NCBI GenBank assembly: GCA_964244495.1
Contig: CAXTIU010000004.1
Location: forward strand, 197,902 to 261,901
Direction of reading: 5' to 3'
Origin: RH-AL1 sp964244495
GTDB lineage: Bacteria; Pseudomonadota; Alphaproteobacteria; Rhizobiales; Beijerinckiaceae
DNA: 64,000 nt
Shown here piece by piece: positions 43,194 to 52,025 of this stretch. The position numbers and the translations under genes are program-made. How positions within the stretch are numbered: position 1 is the stretch's first letter; each line of letters begins with the position of its first letter. Under the pieces are notes generated by a model. It was given only the letters and a program-made list of their open reading frames with translations. It had not been told where the DNA came from and made no database searches.

Positions 43194-44168
43194 ATGGAAG
43201 CGTCCCGCATCATCGTCCCGCTGCTCGCGACCCTGGCCGTCGGCGGCCTCTACTACGCCGTCCTCGACCCGCTGCTGTCGGGCAGCGGCAAGGCGGAGAA
43301 GCGCAAGGCGGCGCTGAGCTCCCGGACACCGGCGGTGGTGACCTCGCGCGTCAACGATGTCGTCAAGCGGCGCAAGCAGGTCGCCGACAGTCTCAAGGAG
43401 CTCGACGCGCGGGCCAGGAGCAAGAAGCTCACGTTCGAGACGAAGATGGCCCAGGCCGGCGTCGGCTGGAGCAAGCGCAACTACTACGCCGTGTCCGCCC
43501 TGGCCGGGGTGACGGCGCTGCTCCTGGGTGTCTTCGTGCTGGGCAACCCCCTGCTCGGGATCGGCCTCGCCATCACCACCGGCCTCGGCCTCCCGGCCTG
43601 GTTCCTGAGCACCCTCCGCAAGCGCAGGATCAAGAAGTTCCTCGCCGAGTTCCCCAGCGCGGTCGACATGATCGTGCGCGGCATCAAGGCCGGCATCCCG
43701 CTCGGCGACTGCCTGCGCAACATCGCCAACGAGGCCGCCGAACCGGTGCGCACCGAGTTCCGCGTGATCGTGGAGGCGCAGGCCTTGGGCCTCACCGTGC
43801 CGGAGGCGGTGGAGCGGATCATCGACCGGGTCCCCGCGCCGGAGGCCAACTTCTTCTCCATCGTCATCAGCATCCAGGCCAAGGCCGGCGGCAACCTCGC
43901 GGAAGCCCTGTCCAACCTGTCCAACGTGCTGCGCGACCGCAAGAAGATGCGCGGCAAGATCAAGGCGATGTCGAGCGAGGCCAAGGCGTCGGCCGGCATC
44001 ATCGGGGCGCTGCCCCCGCTCGTCGCCTTCTTCGTCTACCTGACGAGCCCCGGCTACATCGCGCTGCTGTTCGTCACGTCCACCGGCCACATGGTGCTCG
44101 GCGGCTGCGCGCTGTGGATGGGCACCGGCATCTTCATCATGAAGAAGATGATCAACTTCGACATGTAG
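43194..44168 (+). CDS. tadB: Tad pilus inner-membrane platform protein TadB
   Basis: This 324-residue GspF-family platform protein has membrane helices at both ends, and the cytoplasmic domain in between carries EFPSAVDMIVRGIKAGIPLGDCLRNIANE and SIVISIQAKAGGNLAEALSNLSNVLRDRKKMRGKIKAMSSEAKASA. It forms the inner-membrane platform with TadC and couples to CpaF. Fifteen bases separate it from cpaF, and ten from tadC. Confidence 0.94.
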   Translation: MEASRIIVPLLATLAVGGLYYAVLDPLLSGSGKAEKRKAALSSRTPAVVTSRVNDVVKRRKQVADSLKELDARARSKKLTFETKMAQAGVGWSKRNYYAVSALAGVTALLLGVFVLGNPLLGIGLAITTGLGLPAWFLSTLRKRRIKKFLAEFPSAVDMIVRGIKAGIPLGDCLRNIANEAAEPVRTEFRVIVEAQALGLTVPEAVERIIDRVPAPEANFFSIVISIQAKAGGNLAEALSNLSNVLRDRKKMRGKIKAMSSEAKASAGIIGALPPLVAFFVYLTSPGYIALLFVTSTGHMVLGGCALWMGTGIFIMKKMINFDM

Positions 44169-44178
44169 GTGTGCCCCG

Positions 44179-45141
44179 ATGGATGTTTCGGCCCTTCTCG
44201 ACACCCGCCTGGTCGCCCCGGCCCTCGTCGCGCTCGCGACCGGCGCCACCGTGCTGGGCGTCGGTCTGCCGCTGCTGGCCCCGGACCGGCTCGCCAAGCG
44301 CATGAAGTCCGTCGCTTCCGAGCGCGAAAGGCTTCGGGCGCGCGAGCGCGAGAAGCTGAACGTCAGCAAGGGCAGCCTGCGGTACGAGCCCAAGGCCTAC
44401 ATGAAGCGGATCGTCGACCGATTCAGGCTGACCAGCTGGCTCGGCACCGAGCAGGCCAAGACGCGGATGCTGATGGCCGGCTTCCGCGGCGCGCAGGCCG
44501 AAACCGCCTTCCTCTTCTTCCGCCTGGTGTCGCCCCTCGGCTTCTTCTCTCTCGGGGCCTTCTACATCTTCGTGCTGTCGTCGGTGACCTGGCCCCTGAT
44601 GGGCAAGCTCGGCGTGGTGATCGCCTGCGCCTACCTCGGCATCAAGATGCCCGAGATCTTCATCAGCAACGTCATCAAGAAACGCCAGCAGTCGGTGGCC
44701 CGCGCGTTTCCCGACGCGATGGACCTCATCCTCATCTGCGTCGAGTCGGGCATGTCCATCGAGCAGGCGTTCCGCAAGGTGAGCCAGGAGATCGGCATCC
44801 AGTCGATCCCGCTGGCGGAGGAGCTGACGCTGACGACCGCCGAGCTGTCGTTCCTGCCCGACCGGCGCACCGCCTACGAGAACTTCGCGCTGCGCAGCGG
44901 CATCGACTCTGTGAAGCAGATCGTCACCGTGCTGATCCAGGCCGAGCGCTACGGGACGCCGCTCGGCCACGCGCTGCGCGTGCTCGGCCAGGAAAGCCGC
45001 GACAACCGCCTGCTGCTCGCCGAGCAGAAGGCGGCGGCCTTGCCCCCCAAGCTGACAGTCCCGATGATCATCTTCTTCCTGCCCGTCCTGTTCGCCGTGA
45101 TCATGACGCCGGCCGTCATCCAGATCAGCTCCCTCCAATGA
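44179..45141 (+). CDS. tadC: Tad pilus inner-membrane platform protein TadC
   Basis: The 320-residue partner of TadB has the T2SS F-domain signature ARAFPDAMDLILICVESGMSIEQAFRKVSQEIG near residue 173 and LIQAERYGTPLGHALRVLGQESRDNR near 255, with a C-terminal helix pair. It is the last gene of the rightward Tad operon. tadD converges on it with 20 bases between stops. Confidence 0.94.
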   Translation: MDVSALLDTRLVAPALVALATGATVLGVGLPLLAPDRLAKRMKSVASERERLRAREREKLNVSKGSLRYEPKAYMKRIVDRFRLTSWLGTEQAKTRMLMAGFRGAQAETAFLFFRLVSPLGFFSLGAFYIFVLSSVTWPLMGKLGVVIACAYLGIKMPEIFISNVIKKRQQSVARAFPDAMDLILICVESGMSIEQAFRKVSQEIGIQSIPLAEELTLTTAELSFLPDRRTAYENFALRSGIDSVKQIVTVLIQAERYGTPLGHALRVLGQESRDNRLLLAEQKAAALPPKLTVPMIIFFLPVLFAVIMTPAVIQISSLQ

Positions 45142-45161
45142 TGGCGCAAGCGGCGCCGGCC

Positions 45162-46115
45162 TCACTCCGGCAGGCTGGTGGAGGCCGTGCGGGTCGGCTC
45201 GCGGCGCGCCGCCACCTTGGCGGCGTCGGCTCTGGCGGCCTTCGACCGGGCATCGTCCGACTTGACCACGTCCGACTTGGCCGTGTTTGACTTGGTTGCG
45301 ACGGACTTGGCCACGTCCGATCGTCCCTCTCCCGGGCTCCTCTTCCACGTGTCGGACTGCGCGATCATCTGCTTCATGGAGGCGACGCTTTCCGCGGCGT
45401 CGATCGGCGCGAGGTCGCGGCGCGTCATCGCCTCGGCTTCGGCGTACTTGCCTTCGAGCGATAGGACGAGGACGAGGTTCTGCCGCTCGCGCATGTCCGC
45501 CGCCGGCTGCGCCACGGCGAGGCGCAGCGTGTCCTCCGCCTGCGGCAGGCGATGTTCGAGCGCGTAGGAGAGGCCGAGATTCGACAGGACCTGAGGCTGG
45601 TTCGGAACGATCTTCAGGGCCGTCAGGTAAAAGGCCTGCGCGCCCTGGTGGTCGCCCAGCTGGTCGGCGACCGACCCTTGCGCCGAGAGGATGGACCAGT
45701 TCGGCCGCTCCGGCGTGTGGCTGCGCCCCAGCACATCCTGCGCTTCCTGGAGGCGCCCCGCGTCGGCGAGCGCCTTCCCGTAGGCGCCGAGCACCTCCAT
45801 GTCCTGCGGGTTCTTGACGGCGAGGCGTTGGAGCACGGCGACCGCCTGCGCGTGCTGGGTCAGCCTGCGCAGGGCGGTCGCGTAGTTCATCGCGATGGCC
45901 TTGTCGTCGGGATGGGCCGCGTAGCGCGGGGCGACAGCCTCGGCGTAGGCCCGCCAGCTCGCCTCGTTGGCGGCGGCCGACGGTGGTTTCGAGGCGAGCG
46001 ATCCGGTGGCGTCGCCGAGGCCGCCCTGGGGATCGCACCCCGCCGCCATCAGCGCGACGCCGAGGGCGAGGAGCGGCGGGGCGAGCCGGGAAGCGAGGGA
46101 CGGGGCGGTGGTCAT
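45162..46115 (-). CDS. tadD: Tad pilus TPR lipoprotein TadD
   Basis: The 317-residue lipoprotein has the signal LLALGVALMAAGC and several tetratricopeptide repeats (for example AMNYATALRRLTQHAQAVAVLQRLA and VLSNLGLSYALEHRLPQAEDTLRLA). It ends in a charged Ala/Lys/Ser-rich tail. TadD-type pilotins assist secretin assembly. The tail contains a short near-repeat of the AKSDVVKSD type, likely low-complexity expansion. ATG at 46115 is preferred over a TTG at 46136, because it places the lipobox at a normal distance. Confidence 0.87.
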   Translation of the reverse strand: MTTAPSLASRLAPPLLALGVALMAAGCDPQGGLGDATGSLASKPPSAAANEASWRAYAEAVAPRYAAHPDDKAIAMNYATALRRLTQHAQAVAVLQRLAVKNPQDMEVLGAYGKALADAGRLQEAQDVLGRSHTPERPNWSILSAQGSVADQLGDHQGAQAFYLTALKIVPNQPQVLSNLGLSYALEHRLPQAEDTLRLAVAQPAADMRERQNLVLVLSLEGKYAEAEAMTRRDLAPIDAAESVASMKQMIAQSDTWKRSPGEGRSDVAKSVATKSNTAKSDVVKSDDARSKAARADAAKVAARREPTRTASTSLPE

Positions 46116-46233
46116 GGGTGCGTCTCGCGAGGGCAAGCTTGTCAGGCGGCACCAAGCAATAAATTGTTTATAGCTAACGAAGGCTTAAGCGGCGTTCCAT
46201 TGTGGGTCGCCGGCGGCGGGGACGGGTGCGGGG

Positions 46234-47634
46234 ATGATGCTTCTGGGCCATAGCCTCCCCGACGACCGCGACGCCCGGCCCCGGATCACCGTGCACGGCG
46301 TGACGCCGAACGCGCTGGCCGCTTTCGTCGAGACGATGGACCCCCTCGGCGGCGGCTACGTGAAGGCGTGCGACTTCAAGGCCGAGCCGGGTCGGCTGTT
46401 GCTTGTGCCGGGACAGGCGGGTGCGCTCGCCCGCGTGCTGTTCGGCGTCGAGCCGCAAGGTGCGCGCGGTGCCGACCCGTTCGCGGCCGGCAAGCTCGCC
46501 GGCGCGTTGCCGGCCGGGATCTACCGTCTGGAGGGTTTCGACGATCCCGCCCTCGCGAGCCTCGCCTTCGCGCTCGGCTCCTACCGCTTCACGCGCTTCC
46601 GCGAGGCTGGTGGCCCGGCTCCCTGCCTGGAGGTGGGCGACGGGGTCGACGGCGAGCGCGTGAAGCTGGTGGCCGACGCGGTCGCGCTGGGGCGCGATCT
46701 CATCAACCGTCCCGCCAACGACCTCGGGCCCGCCGCCCTGGAAGCGGCCATCCGGGCGCTGGCGGAGCATCATGGGGCACGCGTGACGGCGGTGAGCGGC
46801 GCGGACCTTCGCGAGCGCTTCCCGATGGTGCACGCCGTGGGGCGGGCGGCGGCGGAAGGGCCGCGCCTGCTCGATGTCACCTGGGGCGACGAGGCCGCCC
46901 CCAAGGTCACCCTCGTCGGCAAGGGCGTCTGCTTCGACACGGGTGGGCTCGACATCAAGCCGAGCGCCGGCATGCTGCTCATGAAGAAGGACATGGGCGG
47001 GGCGGCCTGTGCCCTGTCGCTGGCCGCGATGGTGATGGGGGCGCGCCTTCCCGTCCGACTGCGCGTGATCGTGCCCGTCGTCGAGAACGCGATCGCCGGC
47101 GACGCCTTCCGACCCGGCGACGTGCTGAGGAGCCGCAAGGGTTTGACGGTCGAGATCGGCAACACCGACGCCGAGGGGCGCCTGATCCTGGCCGACGCCC
47201 TGGCGCTGGCCGACGAGGAGGCGCCGGACCTGCTCTTCGACTTCGCGACCCTGACCGGCGCGGCGCGCGTGGCGCTCGGCCCCGACCTGCCGCCGTACTA
47301 CACGATGGCCGACGACCTCGCCGCCGCGATCGCCCGGCACGGCGCGGCCACCAACGATCCGGGCTGGCGCATGCCCCTTTGGGACCCCTACGACAGCCTG
47401 CTGAAGAGCAAGGTCGCCGATATCGGCAACGTGTCCGGCGGCCCCTTCGCGGGATCGATCACCGCCGCCCTGTTCCTGCGCCGCTTCGTCGAACGCACGG
47501 CGAACTGGGTGCATTTCGACGTGTACGGCTGGACGCCCGTGACCAAGCCCGGCCGGCCGGAAGGCGGCGAGATCCAGATGGCGCGGGCCGTGTTCGATCT
47601 GCTGATCGCCCGTTACGGCGGTGACGCGCCGTGA
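46234..47634 (+). CDS. M17 family leucyl aminopeptidase
   Basis: The 466-residue enzyme removes N-terminal amino acids from peptides using two metal ions. The metal and catalytic motifs are VGKGVCFDTGGLDIKPSAGMLLMKKDMGGA near residue 228 and the signature IGNTDAEGRLILADAL near 307. The N-terminal domain is poorly conserved as usual. Its stop overlaps the GTG start of an NlpC/P60 hydrolase, a pairing often seen in this order; the two may work together on cell-wall peptides. Confidence 0.93.
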   Translation: MMLLGHSLPDDRDARPRITVHGVTPNALAAFVETMDPLGGGYVKACDFKAEPGRLLLVPGQAGALARVLFGVEPQGARGADPFAAGKLAGALPAGIYRLEGFDDPALASLAFALGSYRFTRFREAGGPAPCLEVGDGVDGERVKLVADAVALGRDLINRPANDLGPAALEAAIRALAEHHGARVTAVSGADLRERFPMVHAVGRAAAEGPRLLDVTWGDEAAPKVTLVGKGVCFDTGGLDIKPSAGMLLMKKDMGGAACALSLAAMVMGARLPVRLRVIVPVVENAIAGDAFRPGDVLRSRKGLTVEIGNTDAEGRLILADALALADEEAPDLLFDFATLTGAARVALGPDLPPYYTMADDLAAAIARHGAATNDPGWRMPLWDPYDSLLKSKVADIGNVSGGPFAGSITAALFLRRFVERTANWVHFDVYGWTPVTKPGRPEGGEIQMARAVFDLLIARYGGDAP

Positions 47635-48521
47635 GGTCCGCCCTCGATCCCCGCACGACGGCGGCGCGCCCCGACATCGCCGCCGCGCACCTGCGCGGCC
47701 GCGTCCAGGCGGAACGCTTCGTGGATGGCGAGCCGTTCACGGTCGGGATCGATGTCCTCGACCTCAAGAAGCGGCCGCGCCCCGACGCGCCCCTCGACAC
47801 GCAGCTGCTCTACGGCGAGACCCTGGTCGTCTACGAGGACGACAACGGATGGGGGTGGGCGCAAGCCGACCGGGATGGCTACGTCGGCTACGTCGCGATG
47901 AGCGCGCTGGATCGTGGGGCGACGCCGGCGACCCATCGCGTCATCGTCAGGCGCGCCCACGTCTACCCGGCACCGGACATGAAGCAGCCGGTCATCGGCG
48001 CCCTGCCGCTCGACGGCCGCGTGAGGGTCGAGGGCACTCGCGGTGCCTTCGTCGAGATCAAGGGGCGCGGATTCGTCGTCGCGAGCCACGTCGCGCCGAT
48101 CGACCGTTCCGTCGATCAGGCCCTCGGCGACCCTGTCGCGGTCGCCGAGGGCCTGATCGGGACGCCTTACCTCTGGGGTGGCAGGTCGCCGCTCGGGATC
48201 GACTGTTCCGGCCTCGTCCAGCTCGCCTTCTCGGTGACCGGAACGATCCTGCCGCGCGATACCGACATGCAGGTGACGCTCGGGTCCGCCGTCGCGACGG
48301 ATGCCTCGCTCGCCGGATTGCGACGCGGCGATCTCGTCTTCTGGCCGGGCCATGTCGGCGTGATGAGCGATGAGGCAACGCTTCTGCACGCCAACGCCCA
48401 CCACATGCTCGTCGCGGCCGAGCCGCTGCGCTTGGCGCGGGATCGGATCGCCGCTGGAGGCGCCGTCTTGTCGTCGATCAGGCGCCTCCGGCATGCGACG
48501 AATTTTTCAATTGGTAATTGA
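47631..48521 (+). CDS. NlpC/P60 family peptidoglycan hydrolase with SH3-like domains
   Basis: The protein has two SH3-like segments (LLYGETLVVYEDDNGWGWAQADRDGYVGYV and VIVRRAHVYPAPDMKQPVIGALPLDGRVRVEG). The NlpC/P60 cysteine peptidase domain follows: the catalytic Cys is in LGIDCSGLVQLAF, His in WPGHVGVM and the third residue in HANAHH. It likely cuts D-Glu-diaminopimelate bonds in muropeptides. No signal peptide is seen, suggesting a cytoplasmic recycling role with the coupled aminopeptidase. The GTG start overlaps the previous stop (GTGA). Confidence 0.92.
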   Translation: MRSALDPRTTAARPDIAAAHLRGRVQAERFVDGEPFTVGIDVLDLKKRPRPDAPLDTQLLYGETLVVYEDDNGWGWAQADRDGYVGYVAMSALDRGATPATHRVIVRRAHVYPAPDMKQPVIGALPLDGRVRVEGTRGAFVEIKGRGFVVASHVAPIDRSVDQALGDPVAVAEGLIGTPYLWGGRSPLGIDCSGLVQLAFSVTGTILPRDTDMQVTLGSAVATDASLAGLRRGDLVFWPGHVGVMSDEATLLHANAHHMLVAAEPLRLARDRIAAGGAVLSSIRRLRHATNFSIGN

Positions 48522-48724
48522 ACGCCGGGATGGATTACTTGCGGCCAAGCTCGTTTAATGCCTTGTGTGCGCCGCCTTTCACGCCTATTTCTCACTCATC
48601 GATTATGGCCGAACGGTTTGGCCTCGCATCCTGGATGCCTGCTAAAAACCTCGTCTTCGTTATCGAATGAGAGCGGCGCTCGGTCGGTGCCGTTACGGAA
48701 AACTTCGTCTTAAGGAATGCCTCT
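48522..48724 (+). promoter_or_regulatory. Long 5' leader/promoter region of the cold-shock gene
   Basis: This 203-base gap has lower G+C than its surroundings and no gene. It ends with AAGGA eight bases before the csp ATG. Cold-shock genes often carry a long leader RNA that refolds at low temperature, and the stretch near 48613-48632 (GGCC-N9-GGCC type) can pair. Regulation by this leader is inferred. Confidence 0.4.
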
Positions 48725-48934
48725 ATGGCAACTGGAACGGTTAAGTGGTTCAACGCCGAAAAGGGCTACGGCTTCATTCAGCCCGATGAAGGTGGGAAGG
48801 ACGTATTCGTCCACGTGAGCGCCGTCGAGCAGGCGGGCATGCGTCACCTTCAGGAAGGGCAGAAGATCGACTACGAGGTCGTCGCCGATCGCCGGACCGG
48901 CAAGTCGTCGGCGTCGAACCTTCGCGCGGCCTGA
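48725..48934 (+). CDS. Cold-shock protein (CspA family)
   Basis: This 69-residue single-domain nucleic-acid chaperone has RNP1 KGYGFIQP and RNP2 VFVHVSAV in the right order, with the typical start MATGTVKWFNAEKG. It likely melts RNA structure or stabilises transcripts in stress. It is a single-gene unit with a long leader and its own terminator. Confidence 0.96.
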   Translation: MATGTVKWFNAEKGYGFIQPDEGGKDVFVHVSAVEQAGMRHLQEGQKIDYEVVADRRTGKSSASNLRAA

Positions 48935-48984
48935 CACCCGCCTTGGCCACGAAGGCCATTGGAGGCAGGACGCGAGACATCATG

Positions 48985-49015
48985 AAGCTTCGGCAGCGAT
49001 GCCGGGGCTTTTTTC
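48985..49015 (+). terminator. Rho-independent terminator after the cold-shock gene
   Basis: AGCTTCGGCA pairs with TGCCGGGGCT (10 bp with two G-U pairs) around a GCGA tetraloop, followed by a run of T residues (49009-49014). Confidence 0.88.
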
Positions 49016-49126
49016 GTTCAAGGGACCTTGGCATCGAGACATGTGCGTCTCGTCATTGGTGATGGCGTCAGGCCACGGCGTCCGTCTCGTGATGGAAAGG
49101 TGGCGCGAACCGCGTCATGGGGCGGT

Positions 49127-50179
49127 TCATTGGATGGGCGCGGCATAGAGCAGGCCGCCATGGGTCCATAGGTTGTTGAGCCCCCGCCTGATCTTGAGCT
49201 TCGATCCATCGCCGATGTTGCGCTCGAACACGTCGTCGTAGTTGCCGACGAACTTCACGACACGGTAGGCCCAATCCACGGTCAGCCCGAGCGCCTGTCC
49301 GGTGTTGCCTTCAATGCCGAGAAGCCTCTTGATGCGGGGATCGTCGCTTCTGGCCATGGCATCGACGTTGGCCTGGGTGACCCCCAGTTCCTCCGCATCG
49401 ATCATCGCCATCAAGGTCCAACGCACGATGGAGAACCATTGGTCGTCGCCCTGGCGGACGGCGGGACCGAGCGGCTCTTTGGAGATGATCTCGGGCAGGA
49501 TGACGTTGTCGGCGGGATCGGCTTGCCGCGCCCGCAACGCGTACAGGGCGGACGCGTCCGTCGTGTAGGCGTCGCAGGTGCCCCTGCCGTACGCCGCCTC
49601 GACCTCGTCGGACGTGGAAAAAACCTTGGGCTGGTACTTCAGGCCGCGCTGCCGGAAGAAGTCGGACAAGTTGAGTTCCGTGGTCGTTCCCTGCTGCACG
49701 CAGACGGTGTCGCTCGCGAGCGCCAGGGCTGACGACACCTTCAAGCCTCGATGCACCAGGAAGCCTTGGCCGTCGTAGTAGCTGACGCCGGCGAAGAGCA
49801 GGTCATGCGTCACTTCGCGTGAGAGCGTCCACGTCGTGTTGCGGTTCAGGATGTCGACGGTGCCCCGCTGCAGCGTGGAGAAACGCTCCGCCGCCGTGAT
49901 GGCGATGAAGTTTACGCGGTTCGCGTCGCCGAAGATCGCGGCGGCCACAGCCCTGCAAAGGTCGACGTCGAAGCCGGACCACCGGCCGCCCGCGTCCATC
50001 TGGCCGAAGCCTTCGAGGGTGGCGGTCGCGCCGCACCTCAGCACACCGCGCGCCTTGACCTGAGCCAGCGTGGCGCCGTGTTCGATCGCCGGCGAGGTTG
50101 TCGCCTGCGCGAGAACGAGGGGCGGCCCGCTCATGACGCCGAGGGCAAGCGAGGCGGCTGTCACCAACCCCCTGATCAT
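49127..50179 (-). CDS. Amino-acid ABC transporter substrate-binding protein (AapJ/BztA type)
   Basis: The 350-residue periplasmic protein has a signal peptide (MIRGLVTAASLALGVMSGPPLVLAQA). The family core follows: VKARGVLRCGATATLEGFGQMDAGGRWSGFDVDLCRAVAAAIFGD, then TVDILNRNTTWTLSRE and DGQGFLVHRG. These match general L-amino-acid binding proteins. No permease or ATPase gene is adjacent, so it is an orphan that either uses a distant transporter or has a sensing role. Confidence 0.92.
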   Translation of the reverse strand: MIRGLVTAASLALGVMSGPPLVLAQATTSPAIEHGATLAQVKARGVLRCGATATLEGFGQMDAGGRWSGFDVDLCRAVAAAIFGDANRVNFIAITAAERFSTLQRGTVDILNRNTTWTLSREVTHDLLFAGVSYYDGQGFLVHRGLKVSSALALASDTVCVQQGTTTELNLSDFFRQRGLKYQPKVFSTSDEVEAAYGRGTCDAYTTDASALYALRARQADPADNVILPEIISKEPLGPAVRQGDDQWFSIVRWTLMAMIDAEELGVTQANVDAMARSDDPRIKRLLGIEGNTGQALGLTVDWAYRVVKFVGNYDDVFERNIGDGSKLKIRRGLNNLWTHGGLLYAAPIQ

Positions 50180-50392
50180 CCCCGACCCTCCGGGAACCCG
50201 GCGCTCACCGGCGACGGGCCGGACACATGGGGGCGACGCGATCCCTCAGACGGATGCCGGGCGTGCCCAGCTTCACGGCGTCGCGCCGCGTCTCGCACAT
50301 GGTCCGAGGCTGTCGGTCATCGTGAAGGCTCAGCTTTTCCCGCGAACCGCTACGCGCTTGCCGGACGGATGCCGCGGCCGGGATCGTTGGTG

Positions 50393-50707
50393 TCACTGCA
50401 CCAGATGTTGGGCGGCGAAATAGCTTTTCATGCGCTCCCAATCCTTCTCGTGCCGCGTCGCCCTGACGAACTCGACGCCTTTGCGCGTCAGCTTGCGAAA
50501 CAGCCAGAATCCCGGCTCGTCCCGGCCCGCGCCGTCGATGTAGCCCAGGTCAAGCAGATGATCGAGGCAATCCTCGATGCTCTCCGGCGCTTGGCCGAGC
50601 TCTTCCGCCTCGATGTCGATCGACAGGATTACGGTCGATCGCGGCGATACCTGACGCGCTTCGAGCAGGAACAACAATTGGCGCGTGAGCTCGACGTCGT
50701 GGAACAT
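50393..50707 (-). CDS. DUF2513-like hypothetical protein
   Basis: The 104-residue protein MFHDVELTRQLLFLLEARQ... resembles DUF2513 proteins. It has an N-terminal helix, an acidic middle (IDIEAEELGQAPESIEDCLDHLLDLGYIDG) like a winged-helix recognition region, and a LTRKGVEFVRATRHEKDWERMK end typical of those small winged-helix proteins. An in-frame longer reading from 50932 adds 75 residues unlike the family, so the inner start is preferred. Such proteins are often of phage or mobile origin, but nothing else here suggests a prophage. Confidence 0.6.
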   Translation of the reverse strand: MFHDVELTRQLLFLLEARQVSPRSTVILSIDIEAEELGQAPESIEDCLDHLLDLGYIDGAGRDEPGFWLFRKLTRKGVEFVRATRHEKDWERMKSYFAAQHLVQ

Positions 50708-51030
50708 GATGAGCCGACTGAACCATGCGACGCCATTGACCCCTTTACAGTCGCAGATCGGTGCACTGTTGTCGATGGCGCGACGCGTCGGCCCGCATAC
50801 GCGTCCGTCGAATGGACGTTTCCGTCGAGCGAGGGAAGGCACGATCGTCCTTACGCCGCGGCGATCTTCGGGTGCCACGACCTCCCGGAGAGCCTTGGAC
50901 ACGAGGTCGCGCACCCTATCTTCAATCCTCAACGGCAGTTGTCGCGGACCCTCCGCGTCATGTGGGTTCGGCTGACCCGTCCGACACGGCCGCCCGGGAC
51001 CGTCAAGCCGTCCGCACGCGAGGACCGCCG
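50708..51030. other. Intergenic region between a DUF2513-like gene and an aldo/keto reductase gene
   Basis: This stretch of 323 bases has no supported gene if the short start of the DUF2513-like gene is right. It must hold both divergent promoters. I saw no clear operator, hairpin or RNA gene in it. Confidence 0.4.
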
Positions 51031-51840
51031 ATGCCGCAGATCGACCTTACGCTCAACGACGGCAGCACGATCCCGCAGCTCGGCTTCGGCGTCTTCAAGG
51101 TTCCTCAGAACGAGGCCGCCGAGACCGTGAAAATCGCCGTCGAGGCAGGCTACCGGGCGATCGATACCGCCGCCATCTACGGCAACGAGGAAGGTGTGGG
51201 CGCCGCGCTCGCGACGGCTGCCGGGGTGGCGCTGACGACGAAGCTGTGGAACGACAAGCACGACCCCGACCTCGCCAAGGCGGCCATCGCCGAGAGTCTG
51301 CGCAAGCTCGGGCGGCGGTCCGTCGAGCTTTACCTCATCCACTGGCCGGTTCAGCGGAGCGACTTCGTCGCCACTTGGAAGGCGATGATCGACTTCCGCG
51401 ACGCCGGCCTCGCCCGATCGATCGGCGTCTCGAACTTCACGGTCGAGAACCTCCAGCGTATCATCGGGGAAACCGGCGTCGTGCCGGCGGTCAACCAGGT
51501 CGAACTGCATCCCTCCTTCCAGCAACATGAACTGCGCGCCTTCCACGATGGGAACGGGATCATTACCGAAGCCTGGAGCCCGCTCGGGCAGGGCGCCGCG
51601 ATCAAGAACGAGGCGGTGGCGAGGATCGGCGACAAGTACGGCAAGACGCCGGCGCAAGTCATCCTACGCTGGCATCTCGACCTCGGCCTCATGGTGATCC
51701 CGAAATCCTCGACGCCGTCGCGCATCGCCGCCAACATCGACGTCTTCGACTTCGCCCTCGACGCCGAGGACCATGCCGTGATCGCCGCGCTTGACCGTCC
51801 CGACGGCCGCATCGGGCCGGATCCCCGCACCTTCGGCTGA
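51031..51840 (+). CDS. Aldo/keto reductase
   Basis: The 269-residue NADPH-dependent reductase has the catalytic tetrad in place: Asp and Tyr in YRAIDTAAIYGNEEGVG, Lys in LTTKLWND, and His in LYLIHWPVQ. The signatures SIGVSNFTVENLQ and VIPKSSTPSRIAANI are also there. It matches the 2,5-diketo-gluconate reductase-like group, which accepts many small aldehydes and ketones. No neighbours define a substrate. Confidence 0.93.
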   Translation: MPQIDLTLNDGSTIPQLGFGVFKVPQNEAAETVKIAVEAGYRAIDTAAIYGNEEGVGAALATAAGVALTTKLWNDKHDPDLAKAAIAESLRKLGRRSVELYLIHWPVQRSDFVATWKAMIDFRDAGLARSIGVSNFTVENLQRIIGETGVVPAVNQVELHPSFQQHELRAFHDGNGIITEAWSPLGQGAAIKNEAVARIGDKYGKTPAQVILRWHLDLGLMVIPKSSTPSRIAANIDVFDFALDAEDHAVIAALDRPDGRIGPDPRTFG

Positions 51841-52025
51841 TCTCTTTCCTCGATGTACCCGATCGCGGGCGGCCGGAACCGGAAATCGTCTTGTGGAAGC
51901 GGCCTTTCATCCGTATACCACCGACCATTCCACACGCGAACCGCGCGCGCCTGCTTCAAGGCGTGCTTCCGGTGCCCCCAAGGGGCCAATCGGTCCGCGG
52001 CGGCTCAACCGGAGAATGAACACCG

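Noticed and set aside
50708..50932. Long N-terminal extension of the DUF2513-like protein
   Set aside because: The extra 75 residues are Arg/Cys-rich and unlike the family; the inner ATG at 50707 gives the usual length.
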